Below, piece after piece: positions 24,695-31,525 of a DNA stretch of 64,000 nucleotides; position 1 is the first letter of the stretch; each line of letters begins with the position of its first letter. Position numbers and translations under genes: made by a program. The notes under the pieces are model-generated. The model did not search any database, was not told the origin of the DNA, and saw only the letters and a list, made by a program, of their open reading frames with translations. The DNA lies in NCBI RefSeq assembly GCF_015160875.1, contig NZ_CP063374.1:2418001-2482000 (forward strand), read 5' to 3'. This DNA comes from Streptomyces chromofuscus. GTDB taxonomy: Bacteria; Actinomycetota; Actinomycetes; Streptomycetales; Streptomycetaceae.

Positions 24695-25410
24695 TCCACA
24701 TCGCCGAGACGCTGTCCATCCGCACCGTGGAGGGTTTCCTCGAACCGGACGAGACCGAGCGACTCAGCCTCATCATGGACGACGCTCTCGGCTCACCCGG
24801 ACGCAACCGATACGGCACGGACCGCCGCACCACCATCCACGAGATCCCCGGTCGCTCCCCCGCCGAGGCGCAGGACGTCTACGAGCCGGCCGGCCGGATC
24901 GAGATGACCGACATCCCGTACGAGGCGACCGCCCTCCTCGACCAGGCCCTGAAGCTCCACATGGCCGCCATCACGCGCACGCTGCCGTCGGTCACCGGCC
25001 ACCGGCCGTGGATCTACCTCGAGTACAGCGCTGGCCAGTACATCACTCCGCATGCGGACGGCATCGCTCCCAATCCGCTTGACCGTCCCCGCCAGATCGC
25101 CGCCGCGACGGTCACACTCACGGACTTTCACGACACCGGCGGCGCGTTCTACGTGGAGACCACGGGCAGCGACGCCATCTGGACCGCCGACCAGGCGCCG
25201 ACCGGGTCGGGTTACGCCCCGGGGATGCGCTTCGCGCACGACGGGTCGGACATGTCCTCCCCCTGGTTCCGCTGCATGCCGCGCACTCGATGGAGTGTCG
25301 CCCCCTCTCCGGGAACCCTCGTGGCCTTCGGCAGCCAACTCGTCCACGGCACCGAACCGGTCCGCGCCGACCGCGTCCGCAAGTTCCTGACGCTATTCGT
25401 CTCCGAGTAA
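24691..25410 (+). CDS. Fe(II)/2-oxoglutarate-dependent oxygenase
   Basis: A 239-residue oxygenase with the 2-His-1-carboxylate triad H121-x-D123 (ITPHADG) and H219 (QLVHGTEPV), plus R230 for the 2-oxoglutarate carboxylate. It resembles prolyl-4-hydroxylase-like small oxygenases. It would hydroxylate the precursor peptide or a small-molecule intermediate. GTG at 24691 overlaps the radical SAM stop and has GGAGGCG upstream. Cofactor set: Fe(II), 2-oxoglutarate, O2. Confidence 0.88.
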   Translation: MIHIAETLSIRTVEGFLEPDETERLSLIMDDALGSPGRNRYGTDRRTTIHEIPGRSPAEAQDVYEPAGRIEMTDIPYEATALLDQALKLHMAAITRTLPSVTGHRPWIYLEYSAGQYITPHADGIAPNPLDRPRQIAAATVTLTDFHDTGGAFYVETTGSDAIWTADQAPTGSGYAPGMRFAHDGSDMSSPWFRCMPRTRWSVAPSPGTLVAFGSQLVHGTEPVRADRVRKFLTLFVSE

Positions 25411-25500
25411 GGAGCCATGCAGCCATGACCGGCCCCCGCGGCCCGCCCGCATCCGCCAATCACCTCAGCCCACGGCCCCGACCAGAGGAGAGAGCGAGCA

Positions 25501-25662
25501 GTGGCAGAAGACAAGACGTTCGACGAGTTCCTGGAGGCGGTCGCGTCCCTGCGTGACAGCGACCCCGTGCGCACCACCGCGCACACCTCCAACGCGGCCA
25601 CCGAGACCTGGCTGGCCACCGCGGTGCAGCCCGAAGCCGCCGAGCCCGCCATCGAGTCCTGA
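25501..25662 (+). CDS. Candidate RiPP precursor peptide, 53 residues
   Basis: A short gene with a strong ribosome site (GAGGAGAGAG) before GTG. The peptide has an acidic amphipathic N-terminal half (AEDKTFDEFLEAVASLRD) that could be a leader helix, then a Thr/Ser/Asn-rich stretch (TTAHTSNAATETWLATA) with a single Trp37, and an acidic Pro/Ala tail. There is no Cys, so it is not a lanthipeptide-type core. Position between the oxygenase and HExxH genes fits a substrate. The Thr, Asn, His and Trp residues are plausible targets for hydroxylation or C-C crosslinking. Confidence 0.7.
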   Translation: MAEDKTFDEFLEAVASLRDSDPVRTTAHTSNAATETWLATAVQPEAAEPAIES

Positions 25663-25713
25663 CCGCCACGGGGCCGGGCCCGGTCCGGCCCCGTTCCACC
25701 CCCGGAGCCCCAG

Positions 25714-26604
25714 ATGAGCGCCCCCTCCCCGGAAGCCCTGGTCACCCTCGACGGCATCGCAGACCACCAACACCTCCAAACCAGCCGAATCGCCTCCGTA
25801 CTCGGCAACCGCCTCGGCCCGTCCGCCCTCGACTACGCCGTCGCCCACCACCTGCTCGAAGGCGCCGAACACGCTGCGCGCGCCCGGGACGCGGACCTCC
25901 TGGCCTGGTACCGCCATACGACAGTGCGAGACCTGACCCACCTGTCTGCCGGCCCTCATGTCGTGCTCAACCCACGCCCCGAGGACCTGCTCCGCTCTGG
26001 GATCTCCGAAACCGCGTACTACCTCGTCGGCCCCGGCACCACCCCTGCTCCACCCGAGGTCGACGGCCTCGTTCGTGGCGCCCTCGCCTCCGCGGCCGAG
26101 CACGGCTACGGCACCCTGCTCACCCAGCACGCCCCCGTCATCTGCCTGCTCAACCGCCGCCGGCTCGACGAGACCCTCCACAGCTGGGCCCTCACCCGCC
26201 TCCCGGGCACCGTCTTCAGCGACTACACCGCGCACCCCGAGGTCCTGGCCCGCGACCTGATCCACGAGGCCGCTCACAACTGGTTCAACGACGCCCTGAC
26301 CGCGTACGACGTGAGCCTCCCCGCCGACGTCACCTTCTTCTCCCCCTGGCGGGGAACTCCTCGCCCCGTCTACGGCTTCCTGCACGCGTGCTGGGCCTTC
26401 TCCCACACCATGCTGTACGCGCGGCAGGCCCGCCGCAGCGCCACGGGTGCTGTGGTCCCCTTCCTGGACGCGCATCTGCGTCAGCAGGCGGGCCAGTTCG
26501 CCTCCGCAGTCGATTCACTGGCCGAGGCGCTCTCCTATGTCTCCGCTGACGCGCTCCGCGATCGCGTCAGCCGGGCCGTAGGAGAGGCCGTCCAATCGGC
26601 GTAA
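25714..26604 (+). CDS. HExxH-motif peptide-modification protein (alphaKG-HExxH type)
   Basis: A 296-residue protein with DLIHEAAHNWFNDAL, the HExxH at residues 184-188, followed by FFSPWRGTPRPVYGFLHACWAF, the WR..RP..GFLH block typical of the HExxH domain that accompanies peptide-modifying radical SAM enzymes. Relatives are 2-oxoglutarate-dependent peptide beta-hydroxylases rather than proteases. It closes the cluster. With the 2OG oxygenase it would give two separate hydroxylation steps. ATG at 25714 has CGGAG upstream; 51 bp separate it from the precursor gene. Confidence 0.85.
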   Translation: MSAPSPEALVTLDGIADHQHLQTSRIASVLGNRLGPSALDYAVAHHLLEGAEHAARARDADLLAWYRHTTVRDLTHLSAGPHVVLNPRPEDLLRSGISETAYYLVGPGTTPAPPEVDGLVRGALASAAEHGYGTLLTQHAPVICLLNRRRLDETLHSWALTRLPGTVFSDYTAHPEVLARDLIHEAAHNWFNDALTAYDVSLPADVTFFSPWRGTPRPVYGFLHACWAFSHTMLYARQARRSATGAVVPFLDAHLRQQAGQFASAVDSLAEALSYVSADALRDRVSRAVGEAVQSA

Positions 26605-26686
26605 CCCGAGGCTGTCCGAGCACTCCCACCCCCGACGGCGCGCGGCCAAAACAAGGCTGCGACCGGTTCCGCGCCCGACCCCCTCC

Positions 26687-26737
26687 AGGGACTTTTCAGG
26701 GACTTTCAGTCCTGTCTGAGGGACTTCCGAGGGACTT
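26687..26737 (+). repeat. Four AGGGACTT repeats, candidate arm-type sites
   Basis: AGGGACTT starts at 26687, 26698, 26719 and 26730, so the steps are 11, 21 and 11 bp, close to whole helical turns. They lie 90-140 bp from the right 27-bp repeat, inside the element. One inverse copy (12183) lies about 108 bp inside the left repeat. This is the arrangement of integrase arm-binding sites around an attP core. Confidence 0.6.
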
Positions 26738-26771
26738 TCCGCCGCCTAACGCGGCAAGCCCCCGAAAAACC

Positions 26772-26807
26772 GGAAAGGGCCTCCAACGCAGGTCAGAGGC
26801 CCTTTCC
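26772..26807 (-). terminator. Intrinsic terminator downstream of rnpB
   Basis: GGAAAGGGCCTC (26772-26783) and GAGGCCCTTTCC (26796-26807) form a perfect 12-bp stem with a 12-nt loop. It begins 20 bp after the RNase P RNA 3' end, in the right place to terminate rnpB. It lies on the element side of the 27-bp repeat, so the element may have brought its own terminator. Confidence 0.75.
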
Positions 26808-26827
26808 CAGGCAAAGCCGCAGGTAGC

Positions 26828-26854
26828 GGCAGACGAGCCGGGCTGTACGCCGGG
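26828..26854 (-). repeat. Candidate attachment site, right copy of 27-bp repeat (rnpB 3' end)
   Basis: This is the 3' strand of RNase P helix P1 and following bases, identical to 12049-12075 in the same orientation. Integration here leaves rnpB whole, because the incoming copy replaces the displaced end. Confidence 0.8.
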
Positions 26855-27245
26855 TTCTGTTCCAAGGGGTTCTCGCGAACCCCCTGGCGACGGCCATCCA
26901 TCTAGGACCGGTGTTGCCACCGGCCTCGTGCGGTCTACCCGCGGACTCGGGCGGGCAGCCCTCGAACGTCCGCGCAGAAACACCGGGGTGTTTCCTTTTG
27001 ACCTTGCTCCGGGTGGGGTTTACCCAGCTGCCCAGGTCACCCTGGGCACTGGTGGTCTCTTACACCACCGTTTCACCCTTACCGAGGTCCGTACGGATAC
27101 GGTCCCCGGCGGTCTGTTTTCTGTGGCACTGTCCCGCGGGTCACCCCGGGTGGCCGTTAGCCACCACCCTGCCCTGTGGAGCCCGGACGTTCCTCGGGGA
27201 GATCCACAAGAATCTCCACGCGGCCGTCCGCCCGGCTCGTCTGCC
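26828..27245 (-). ncRNA. rnpB: RNase P RNA (bacterial type A)
   Basis: The minus strand reads GGCAGACGAGCCGGGCGGAC at the 5' end, which pairs with CCCGGCTCGTCTGCC at the 3' end to form helix P1. In between are GTCCGGGCTCCACAGGGCAG, GGTGGCTAACGGCCACCC and the universally conserved ACAGAAAACAGACCGCC block and, near the 3' end, GGAACAGAACCCGGC. The length of about 418 nt is normal. It is the catalytic RNA for tRNA 5' processing. Its last 27 nt are the right copy of the putative attachment repeat. The upstream transporter gene runs 89 nt into its 5' end. Confidence 0.97.
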
Positions 27246-28134
27246 GTGACGGCCATGCTACCCGGCGGACGCCGGCCTTCGGAGCCGCGGCCGTGGCCAG
27301 CACCGAGCCCGCCAGGATGAGGGCGAAGGCGACGCCGATGCCGAGGGTCAGCTCCTCGTCCAGGAGGAGGGCGCCCGCGGCGACGGCGACCGCCGGGTTG
27401 ACGTACGTGATGACGCCGGCCCGGGCCGGTCCGACCTCCTTGATCAGCTCCAGGAAGGCCACGAACGCGATCGCGGTGCAGACGACGCCGAGGCCGGCGA
27501 GGGCGGCCAGGACCTCGCCCGAGGGCACGGCGGCGGGCCGGGTCAGGAAGGCGGCGGGGGCGTAGACGACGGCGGCCAGGGTGAGGCAGGGGGTGATGAG
27601 CTGGAGGGTCGGGACGTCCTTGAGGTGCCGGGCGGCTATCAGCGGCGCGGTGGCGTAGCCGACGACCGTGACCAGCACCTCGGCCAGGGAGCGGGCGTCG
27701 CCGCCGGTGAGGTGCGGCAGGGTGAGGACGGTGACGCCCGCGAGTCCGAGGGCGAGTCCGGTGACGCGGCGGGCGCCCACGCGTTCCTCGGCGCCGAAGA
27801 AGCGGGCCAGGAGGAGGGCGACGATGGGCACGCCCGCGATGAGCAGTCCGGCGGTGGAGCTGGAGAGGTGCCGCTCGGCGTCGGTCAGGGTCCACCAGGG
27901 GCCGACGATCTCGATGAGGGCGAAGGCCAGCATCGGCCTCCAGTGCGCCCGGACCGTGCGGGCGAGGCCGCCCTGGCGGAGCGCGAAGGGCAGCAGGAGG
28001 GCCGCGCCGAGCGCGCACCGCGTGAACACCACGACGGACGGGGACAGCTCGTCCACCGCCACTTTGATCATCAGATAGGGAATGCCCCAGACGACTCCCA
28101 TCAGGGAGAACAGGGCCCAGCCACGTGCAGTCAT
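27157..28134 (-). CDS. EamA-family (DMT) transporter
   Basis: A 325-residue membrane protein with about ten predicted transmembrane helices in two EamA repeats, for example MTARGWALFSLMGVVWGIPY and GVITYVNPAVAVAAGALLLD. Members export amino acids or other metabolites. The last 40 or so residues are polar. The stop codon lies 89 nt inside the RNase P RNA, so the rnpB promoter must be within this gene. The AraC regulator upstream, on the same strand with 22 bp between, may control it. Confidence 0.9.
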   Translation of the reverse strand: MTARGWALFSLMGVVWGIPYLMIKVAVDELSPSVVVFTRCALGAALLLPFALRQGGLARTVRAHWRPMLAFALIEIVGPWWTLTDAERHLSSSTAGLLIAGVPIVALLLARFFGAEERVGARRVTGLALGLAGVTVLTLPHLTGGDARSLAEVLVTVVGYATAPLIAARHLKDVPTLQLITPCLTLAAVVYAPAAFLTRPAAVPSGEVLAALAGLGVVCTAIAFVAFLELIKEVGPARAGVITYVNPAVAVAAGALLLDEELTLGIGVAFALILAGSVLATAAAPKAGVRRVAWPSRQTSRADGRVEILVDLPEERPGSTGQGGG

Positions 28135-28156
28135 GGCAGCAGTGTCGGCGTCGCCC

Positions 28157-28987
28157 TCACCTGCGGTCTTGAACGCTGTTGCGGTACGCCGCCGGGGTCA
28201 CCCCCAGCACCCGCCGGAACCAGCGCGTCAGATGCGCCTGGTCGGCGAACCCGACGAGCGCGGCCACCTCGGCGGGCCGCAGCCCGCACTCCAGCAGGCC
28301 GCGCGCCCGGTGGACGCGGTGCTGGGCGAGCCAGGCGTACGGCGGCACCCCCATCGTCGTACGGAAGGCGCGCAGCAGCTGGTACCGGGACAGGCCCGCC
28401 TCGGCGGCGAGGTCGGCGAGGGAGGGCGGGGCGGTCAGCTCGTCGGCGAGCCGGTCGCGTACGGCGCGCACGATGCCGTCGGCGCCGGGCACGGTGTCGC
28501 CGGCGGCGCGGGCCGTGGAGTGGCGGCGGGCGAGAGCGGTGAGCAGCCACGGCACCCGGGACTCGGCCTCCAGCGGGTCGGGGCAGGTGCTCAGCTCGGT
28601 GTGGGCGCGCAGCAGGGCGGAGGCCAGTTCGGGGTCGTCGAGGACGGCCTCGCGGAAGTGCCGTGCGCCGGTGCCTCGAGTGCCGTCGGCGAGGAGGGCG
28701 GGCGCCGCGTACAGGGCGCGGTAGGAGTAGCCCTCCTCGGGGCGGGCGGGGCCGCCGGTGTGCATCTCGCCGGGTTCCAGGACGACGATCGAGCCCGGCC
28801 CCGAGTGGATGCGGCCGCCCCGGTAGTCGATGAACTCCAGCCCGCCGACGGTCACCCCGATGGTGAACTCGTCGTGCGTGTGCGGCGCGTAGACGTGCCG
28901 GTCGAAGCGGGCGGTCAGCAGATCCACGGCCGGCCCGCACCGCCCGAGCCGCGCCCGCGCCCACCGGGCGTCCTCGCGTCCGTTCAC
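28157..28987 (-). CDS. AraC-family transcriptional regulator
   Basis: A 276-residue regulator. The N-terminal cupin (YAPHTHDEFTIGV, VVLEPGEMHTGG) binds a small molecule. The C-terminal region has the two AraC helix-turn-helix motifs (PSLADLAAEAGLSRYQLLRA and VAALVGFADQAHLTRWFRR). GTG at 28987 has a GGGAGGGACGAG leader. It is 22 bp upstream of the EamA gene in the same direction, a common regulator-exporter pairing, so the two probably form one transcription unit. Confidence 0.92.
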   Translation of the reverse strand: MNGREDARWARARLGRCGPAVDLLTARFDRHVYAPHTHDEFTIGVTVGGLEFIDYRGGRIHSGPGSIVVLEPGEMHTGGPARPEEGYSYRALYAAPALLADGTRGTGARHFREAVLDDPELASALLRAHTELSTCPDPLEAESRVPWLLTALARRHSTARAAGDTVPGADGIVRAVRDRLADELTAPPSLADLAAEAGLSRYQLLRAFRTTMGVPPYAWLAQHRVHRARGLLECGLRPAEVAALVGFADQAHLTRWFRRVLGVTPAAYRNSVQDRR

Positions 28988-29013
28988 CTCGTCCCTCCCC
29001 CCGGGACAGGGGA

Positions 29014-29592
29014 TCAGAGGAAGTCGCTCGTGTCCAGGTCGAATCCGAAGGGCTCGGGGAGGGGGAGCGGCTTGCCGAAGGGGACGGTGCAGCGCTGACT
29101 GTAGTCGTCCTGCCTCGGGTCGCCGAGGAGCGTGACCTCGGCGGTGTCGCGGTCGACGAGCAGGTGGAACGGGATGCCGGCGCGGGCGTAGCAACGGCGT
29201 TTGACCTCACGGTCGGCCTTGGGCTTGGTGGAGGTCACCTCCAGCACCATGGTGACGCCGTCGCAGGGCATCCAGGAGTGGGCGCCCCCGAACAAGTCGG
29301 CCTCGACGGCTGCGAACGTGGCATCCGGGATCACGTGGTCCGTCGGCCAGGCCTCCGCCCTCTTCAGCCTCAGCCCCTTGTTCCCGGAGAAGTCCATCTC
29401 CGTCTTGGATCGCTTGATCACTTGCCTCACGATCCGGCTGATGTACTTCTCGTGATCCCCGTCCGGCGGCGGTGTCACAACGATCTCCCCCTCGACGAGC
29501 TCCGCCCGGAAGCCCTCCGGTGTGTCCAGGGCGAGGAACCACTCCAGCAGGACCTCTTCCTGCGTGAGCGGCTCATGGGCCATGGCAGTCAT
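29014..29592 (-). CDS. Uma2-family putative endonuclease
   Basis: A 192-residue protein of the PD-(D/E)XK-like Uma2 fold: ELVEGEIVVTPPPDGDHEKY, VIPDATFAAVEADLF, TMVLEVTSTKPKADREVKRR carrying E-x-T, and YARAGIPFHLLVDRD. The biochemical role of the family, very abundant in Streptomyces, is unknown. ATG at 29592 (MTAMAHEP) follows a GGAGGGGCG ribosome site; the longer frame was rejected. It appears monocistronic. Confidence 0.9.
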   Translation of the reverse strand: MTAMAHEPLTQEEVLLEWFLALDTPEGFRAELVEGEIVVTPPPDGDHEKYISRIVRQVIKRSKTEMDFSGNKGLRLKRAEAWPTDHVIPDATFAAVEADLFGGAHSWMPCDGVTMVLEVTSTKPKADREVKRRCYARAGIPFHLLVDRDTAEVTLLGDPRQDDYSQRCTVPFGKPLPLPEPFGFDLDTSDFL

Positions 29593-29738
29593 GTCACGCC
29601 CCTCCTTCGGTCGCTCGCCAGACTGGGACATCGGCTGATCACCTGTCCGAGAGATCGGGAACCGTTCCCTCGAGCGTGGCACACCCCCGCACACCCCGTC
29701 AGCACACGGCTCGCTTGATCCTGCCGCGACCTGAAGGC

Positions 29739-29940
29739 ATGCGGATCGGAGACCTCGCCGCCGCCGACGTCACCACGCGGACCGTGCGGCACTACCACCA
29801 CCTGGGCCTGCTGCCCGAGCCACGTGACCTTCCTCGGCCGGCGGCGTGAGGTGAGCGTCGTGCGCGTGTACGCCGACCGTGTCGACGCCCTCGTGGAGGC
29901 GGCCGGGCGGGCACGCGGCGCACCGTTGCCCGGGAGCTGA
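29739..29940 (+). pseudogene. MerR-type regulator fragment and downstream coding remnant
   Basis: ATG at 29739 opens a frame of 36 residues matching a MerR N-terminal winged helix (MRIGDLAAADVTTRTVRHYH), but it stops at 29849 after only the first DNA-binding segment. Another frame continues with protein-like sequence (VTFLGRRREVSVVRVYADRV) to a TGA at 29940. The two parts look like remnants joined by a deletion. Neither should make a working regulator. Confidence 0.65.
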
Positions 29941-30009
29941 GACGGGCGCGGAACGGGCCGCGCGGCGACACGCCGTACCCTGGCGCGGAGGTCTAGAGAA
30001 GGAGTATCC

Positions 30010-30792
30010 GTGCTGGTCCTGCTGCCGCCCTCGGAGGGGAAGGCGTCCTCCGGCCGGGGCGCACCGCTGAAGCTGGAGTCGCTCGCGCTGCCGGAGCTGA
30101 ACGGGGCCCGGGAGGCCGTCCTCGGCGAGTTGGTCGAGCTGTGCGCCGGCGACGAGGACAAGGCACGCGAGGTGCTGGGGCTGAGCGCGGGCCTGCGCGG
30201 CGAGGTCGCCAAGAACAGCGCACTGCGCACCGCGGGGGCGCGGCCCGCCGGGGAGGTCTACACGGGTGTGCTGTACGACGCCCTGGACCTGGCCTCGCTG
30301 GACGCGGCGGCCAAGCGGCGCGCCGCGCGGTCCCTGCTGGTGTTCTCGGGGTTGTGGGGCGCGGTGCGGGTGACGGACCGGATCCCGTCGTACCGCTGCT
30401 CGATGGGTGTTCGGCTGCCTGGGCTGGGGGCGCTGGGCGCGCACTGGCGTACGGCGATGGACTCGGTGCTGCCCGAGGCGGCCGGGGGCGGGCTGGTGCT
30501 GGACCTGCGGTCCTCGGCGTACGCGGCGGCGTGGAAGCCGAGGGGCGAGGTCGCGGGGCGGACGGCGACCGTGCGGGTGCTGCACGCGCCGACGCGGAAG
30601 GTGGTCAGCCACTTCAACAAGGCGACGAAGGGGCGGATCGTGCGGGGTCTGCTCGCGGCGGGGGCGGCGCCGAAGGGGCCGGCGGAGCTGGTCGAGGTGC
30701 TGCGGGAGCTCGGGTACGTGGTGGAGGCCGAGGCGCCCTCGGGGGCGGGGCGGGCCTGGTCGCTGGACGTGCTGGTGGACGAGGTCCACTGA
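30010..30792 (+). CDS. yaaA: Peroxide stress protein YaaA (DUF328)
   Basis: A 260-residue protein with MLVLLPPSEGKA at the N-terminus, SGLWGAVRVTDRIPSYRCSM in the middle, and ARKVVSHFNKATKGRIVR-type residues near the end, all features of YaaA/UPF0246. In Escherichia coli YaaA limits free iron and DNA damage during peroxide stress. GTG at 30010 is preceded by GAGAAGGAG. It is followed by a long inverted repeat and then eda in the same direction. Confidence 0.93.
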   Translation: MLVLLPPSEGKASSGRGAPLKLESLALPELNGAREAVLGELVELCAGDEDKAREVLGLSAGLRGEVAKNSALRTAGARPAGEVYTGVLYDALDLASLDAAAKRRAARSLLVFSGLWGAVRVTDRIPSYRCSMGVRLPGLGALGAHWRTAMDSVLPEAAGGGLVLDLRSSAYAAAWKPRGEVAGRTATVRVLHAPTRKVVSHFNKATKGRIVRGLLAAGAAPKGPAELVEVLRELGYVVEAEAPSGAGRAWSLDVLVDEVH

Positions 30793-30833
30793 CGCCCAGG
30801 CCGCCGGACCGGTACGGACAGGCATCCGGTAAT

Positions 30834-30867
30834 TGCAGCATGCGCAACGCTCTTTGCGCATGCTGCA
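30834..30867. promoter_or_regulatory. 14-bp perfect inverted repeat before eda
   Basis: Arms TGCAGCATGCGCAA (30834-30847) and TTGCGCATGCTGCA (30854-30867) flank 6 bp. The inner part, TGCGCAA-N6-TTGCGCA, resembles sites of Lrp/AsnC-type regulators. It lies 23 bp before the eda start, where a bound protein would block transcription or translation initiation. It could also end the yaaA transcript, but there is no T-run. Confidence 0.6.
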
Positions 30868-30889
30868 CCCCACGGGCACGATGAGGCGC

Positions 30890-31525
30890 ATGACCGACTC
30901 CGTGCTCGATCTCGCTCCCGTCGTCCCCGTGGTCGTCGTCCCGGACGCCGCCGACGCCGTCCCGCTCGCACGGGCGCTGGTCGCCGGGGGGCTGCCGGCG
31001 ATCGAGGTGACCCTGCGGACGCCGGCCGCGCTCGACGCGATCCGGGCGATCCGCGCGGCGGTGCCGGACGCCGCGGTCGGGGCCGGGACGGTGATCACGC
31101 CCGGGCAGGTCGACGACGCCGTGGCGGCGGGGGCGCGTTTCCTGGTGAGCCCGGGCTGGACGGACGTCCTGCTGGCGGCGATGCGGCGGTCCGGGGTGCC
31201 GTACCTGCCGGGGGTGTCGACGACGTCCGAGGTGGTGGCGCTGCTGGAGCGCGGGGTACGGGAGATGAAGTTCTTCCCGGCGGCCGCCGCGGGAGGTACG
31301 GCGTACCTGAAGTCGCTCGCCGGGCCGCTGCCGCAGGCGCGGTTCTGCCCGACGGGCGGGATCGGGCTCCTGTCGGCGCCGGAGTATCTTGCGCTGCCCA
31401 ACGTCGGCTGTGTCGGCGGGAGTTGGATGGTCCCGGCGGACGCGGTGGCGGCGCGCGACTGGGGGCGGATCGAGGGGCTGGCGCGAGAGGCGGCCGCGCT
31501 CAGCGCAGGTGCGAGGTGTCGTTGA
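30890..31525 (+). CDS. eda: 2-keto-3-deoxy-6-phosphogluconate aldolase
   Basis: A 211-residue class I aldolase. It has GLPAIEVTLRTPAALDAIR with the catalytic Glu, VGAGTVITPGQVDDAV, FLVSPGW, and REMKFFPAAAAGGTAYLKSL with the Schiff-base Lys. It cleaves KDPG to pyruvate and glyceraldehyde-3-phosphate (Entner-Doudoroff) and may also handle 4-hydroxy-2-oxoglutarate. ATG 30890 has GAGG 6 bp upstream; ATG 30881 is the alternative. It overlaps the convergent RNase H gene by 26 bp. Confidence 0.93.
   Translation: MTDSVLDLAPVVPVVVVPDAADAVPLARALVAGGLPAIEVTLRTPAALDAIRAIRAAVPDAAVGAGTVITPGQVDDAVAAGARFLVSPGWTDVLLAAMRRSGVPYLPGVSTTSEVVALLERGVREMKFFPAAAAGGTAYLKSLAGPLPQARFCPTGGIGLLSAPEYLALPNVGCVGGSWMVPADAVAARDWGRIEGLAREAAALSAGARCR

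Noticed and set aside
25425..25556. Alternative small ORF (MTGPRGPPASANHL...) overlapping the candidate precursor
   Set aside because: It is Arg/Pro-rich, in a different frame, and most of it is a shadow of the better-supported peptide gene at 25501.
26600..26830. CRISPR-like array from the AGGGACTT repeats
   Set aside because: The repeats are only 8 bp and the spacings 11-21 bp, with no cas genes; arm-type binding sites fit better.
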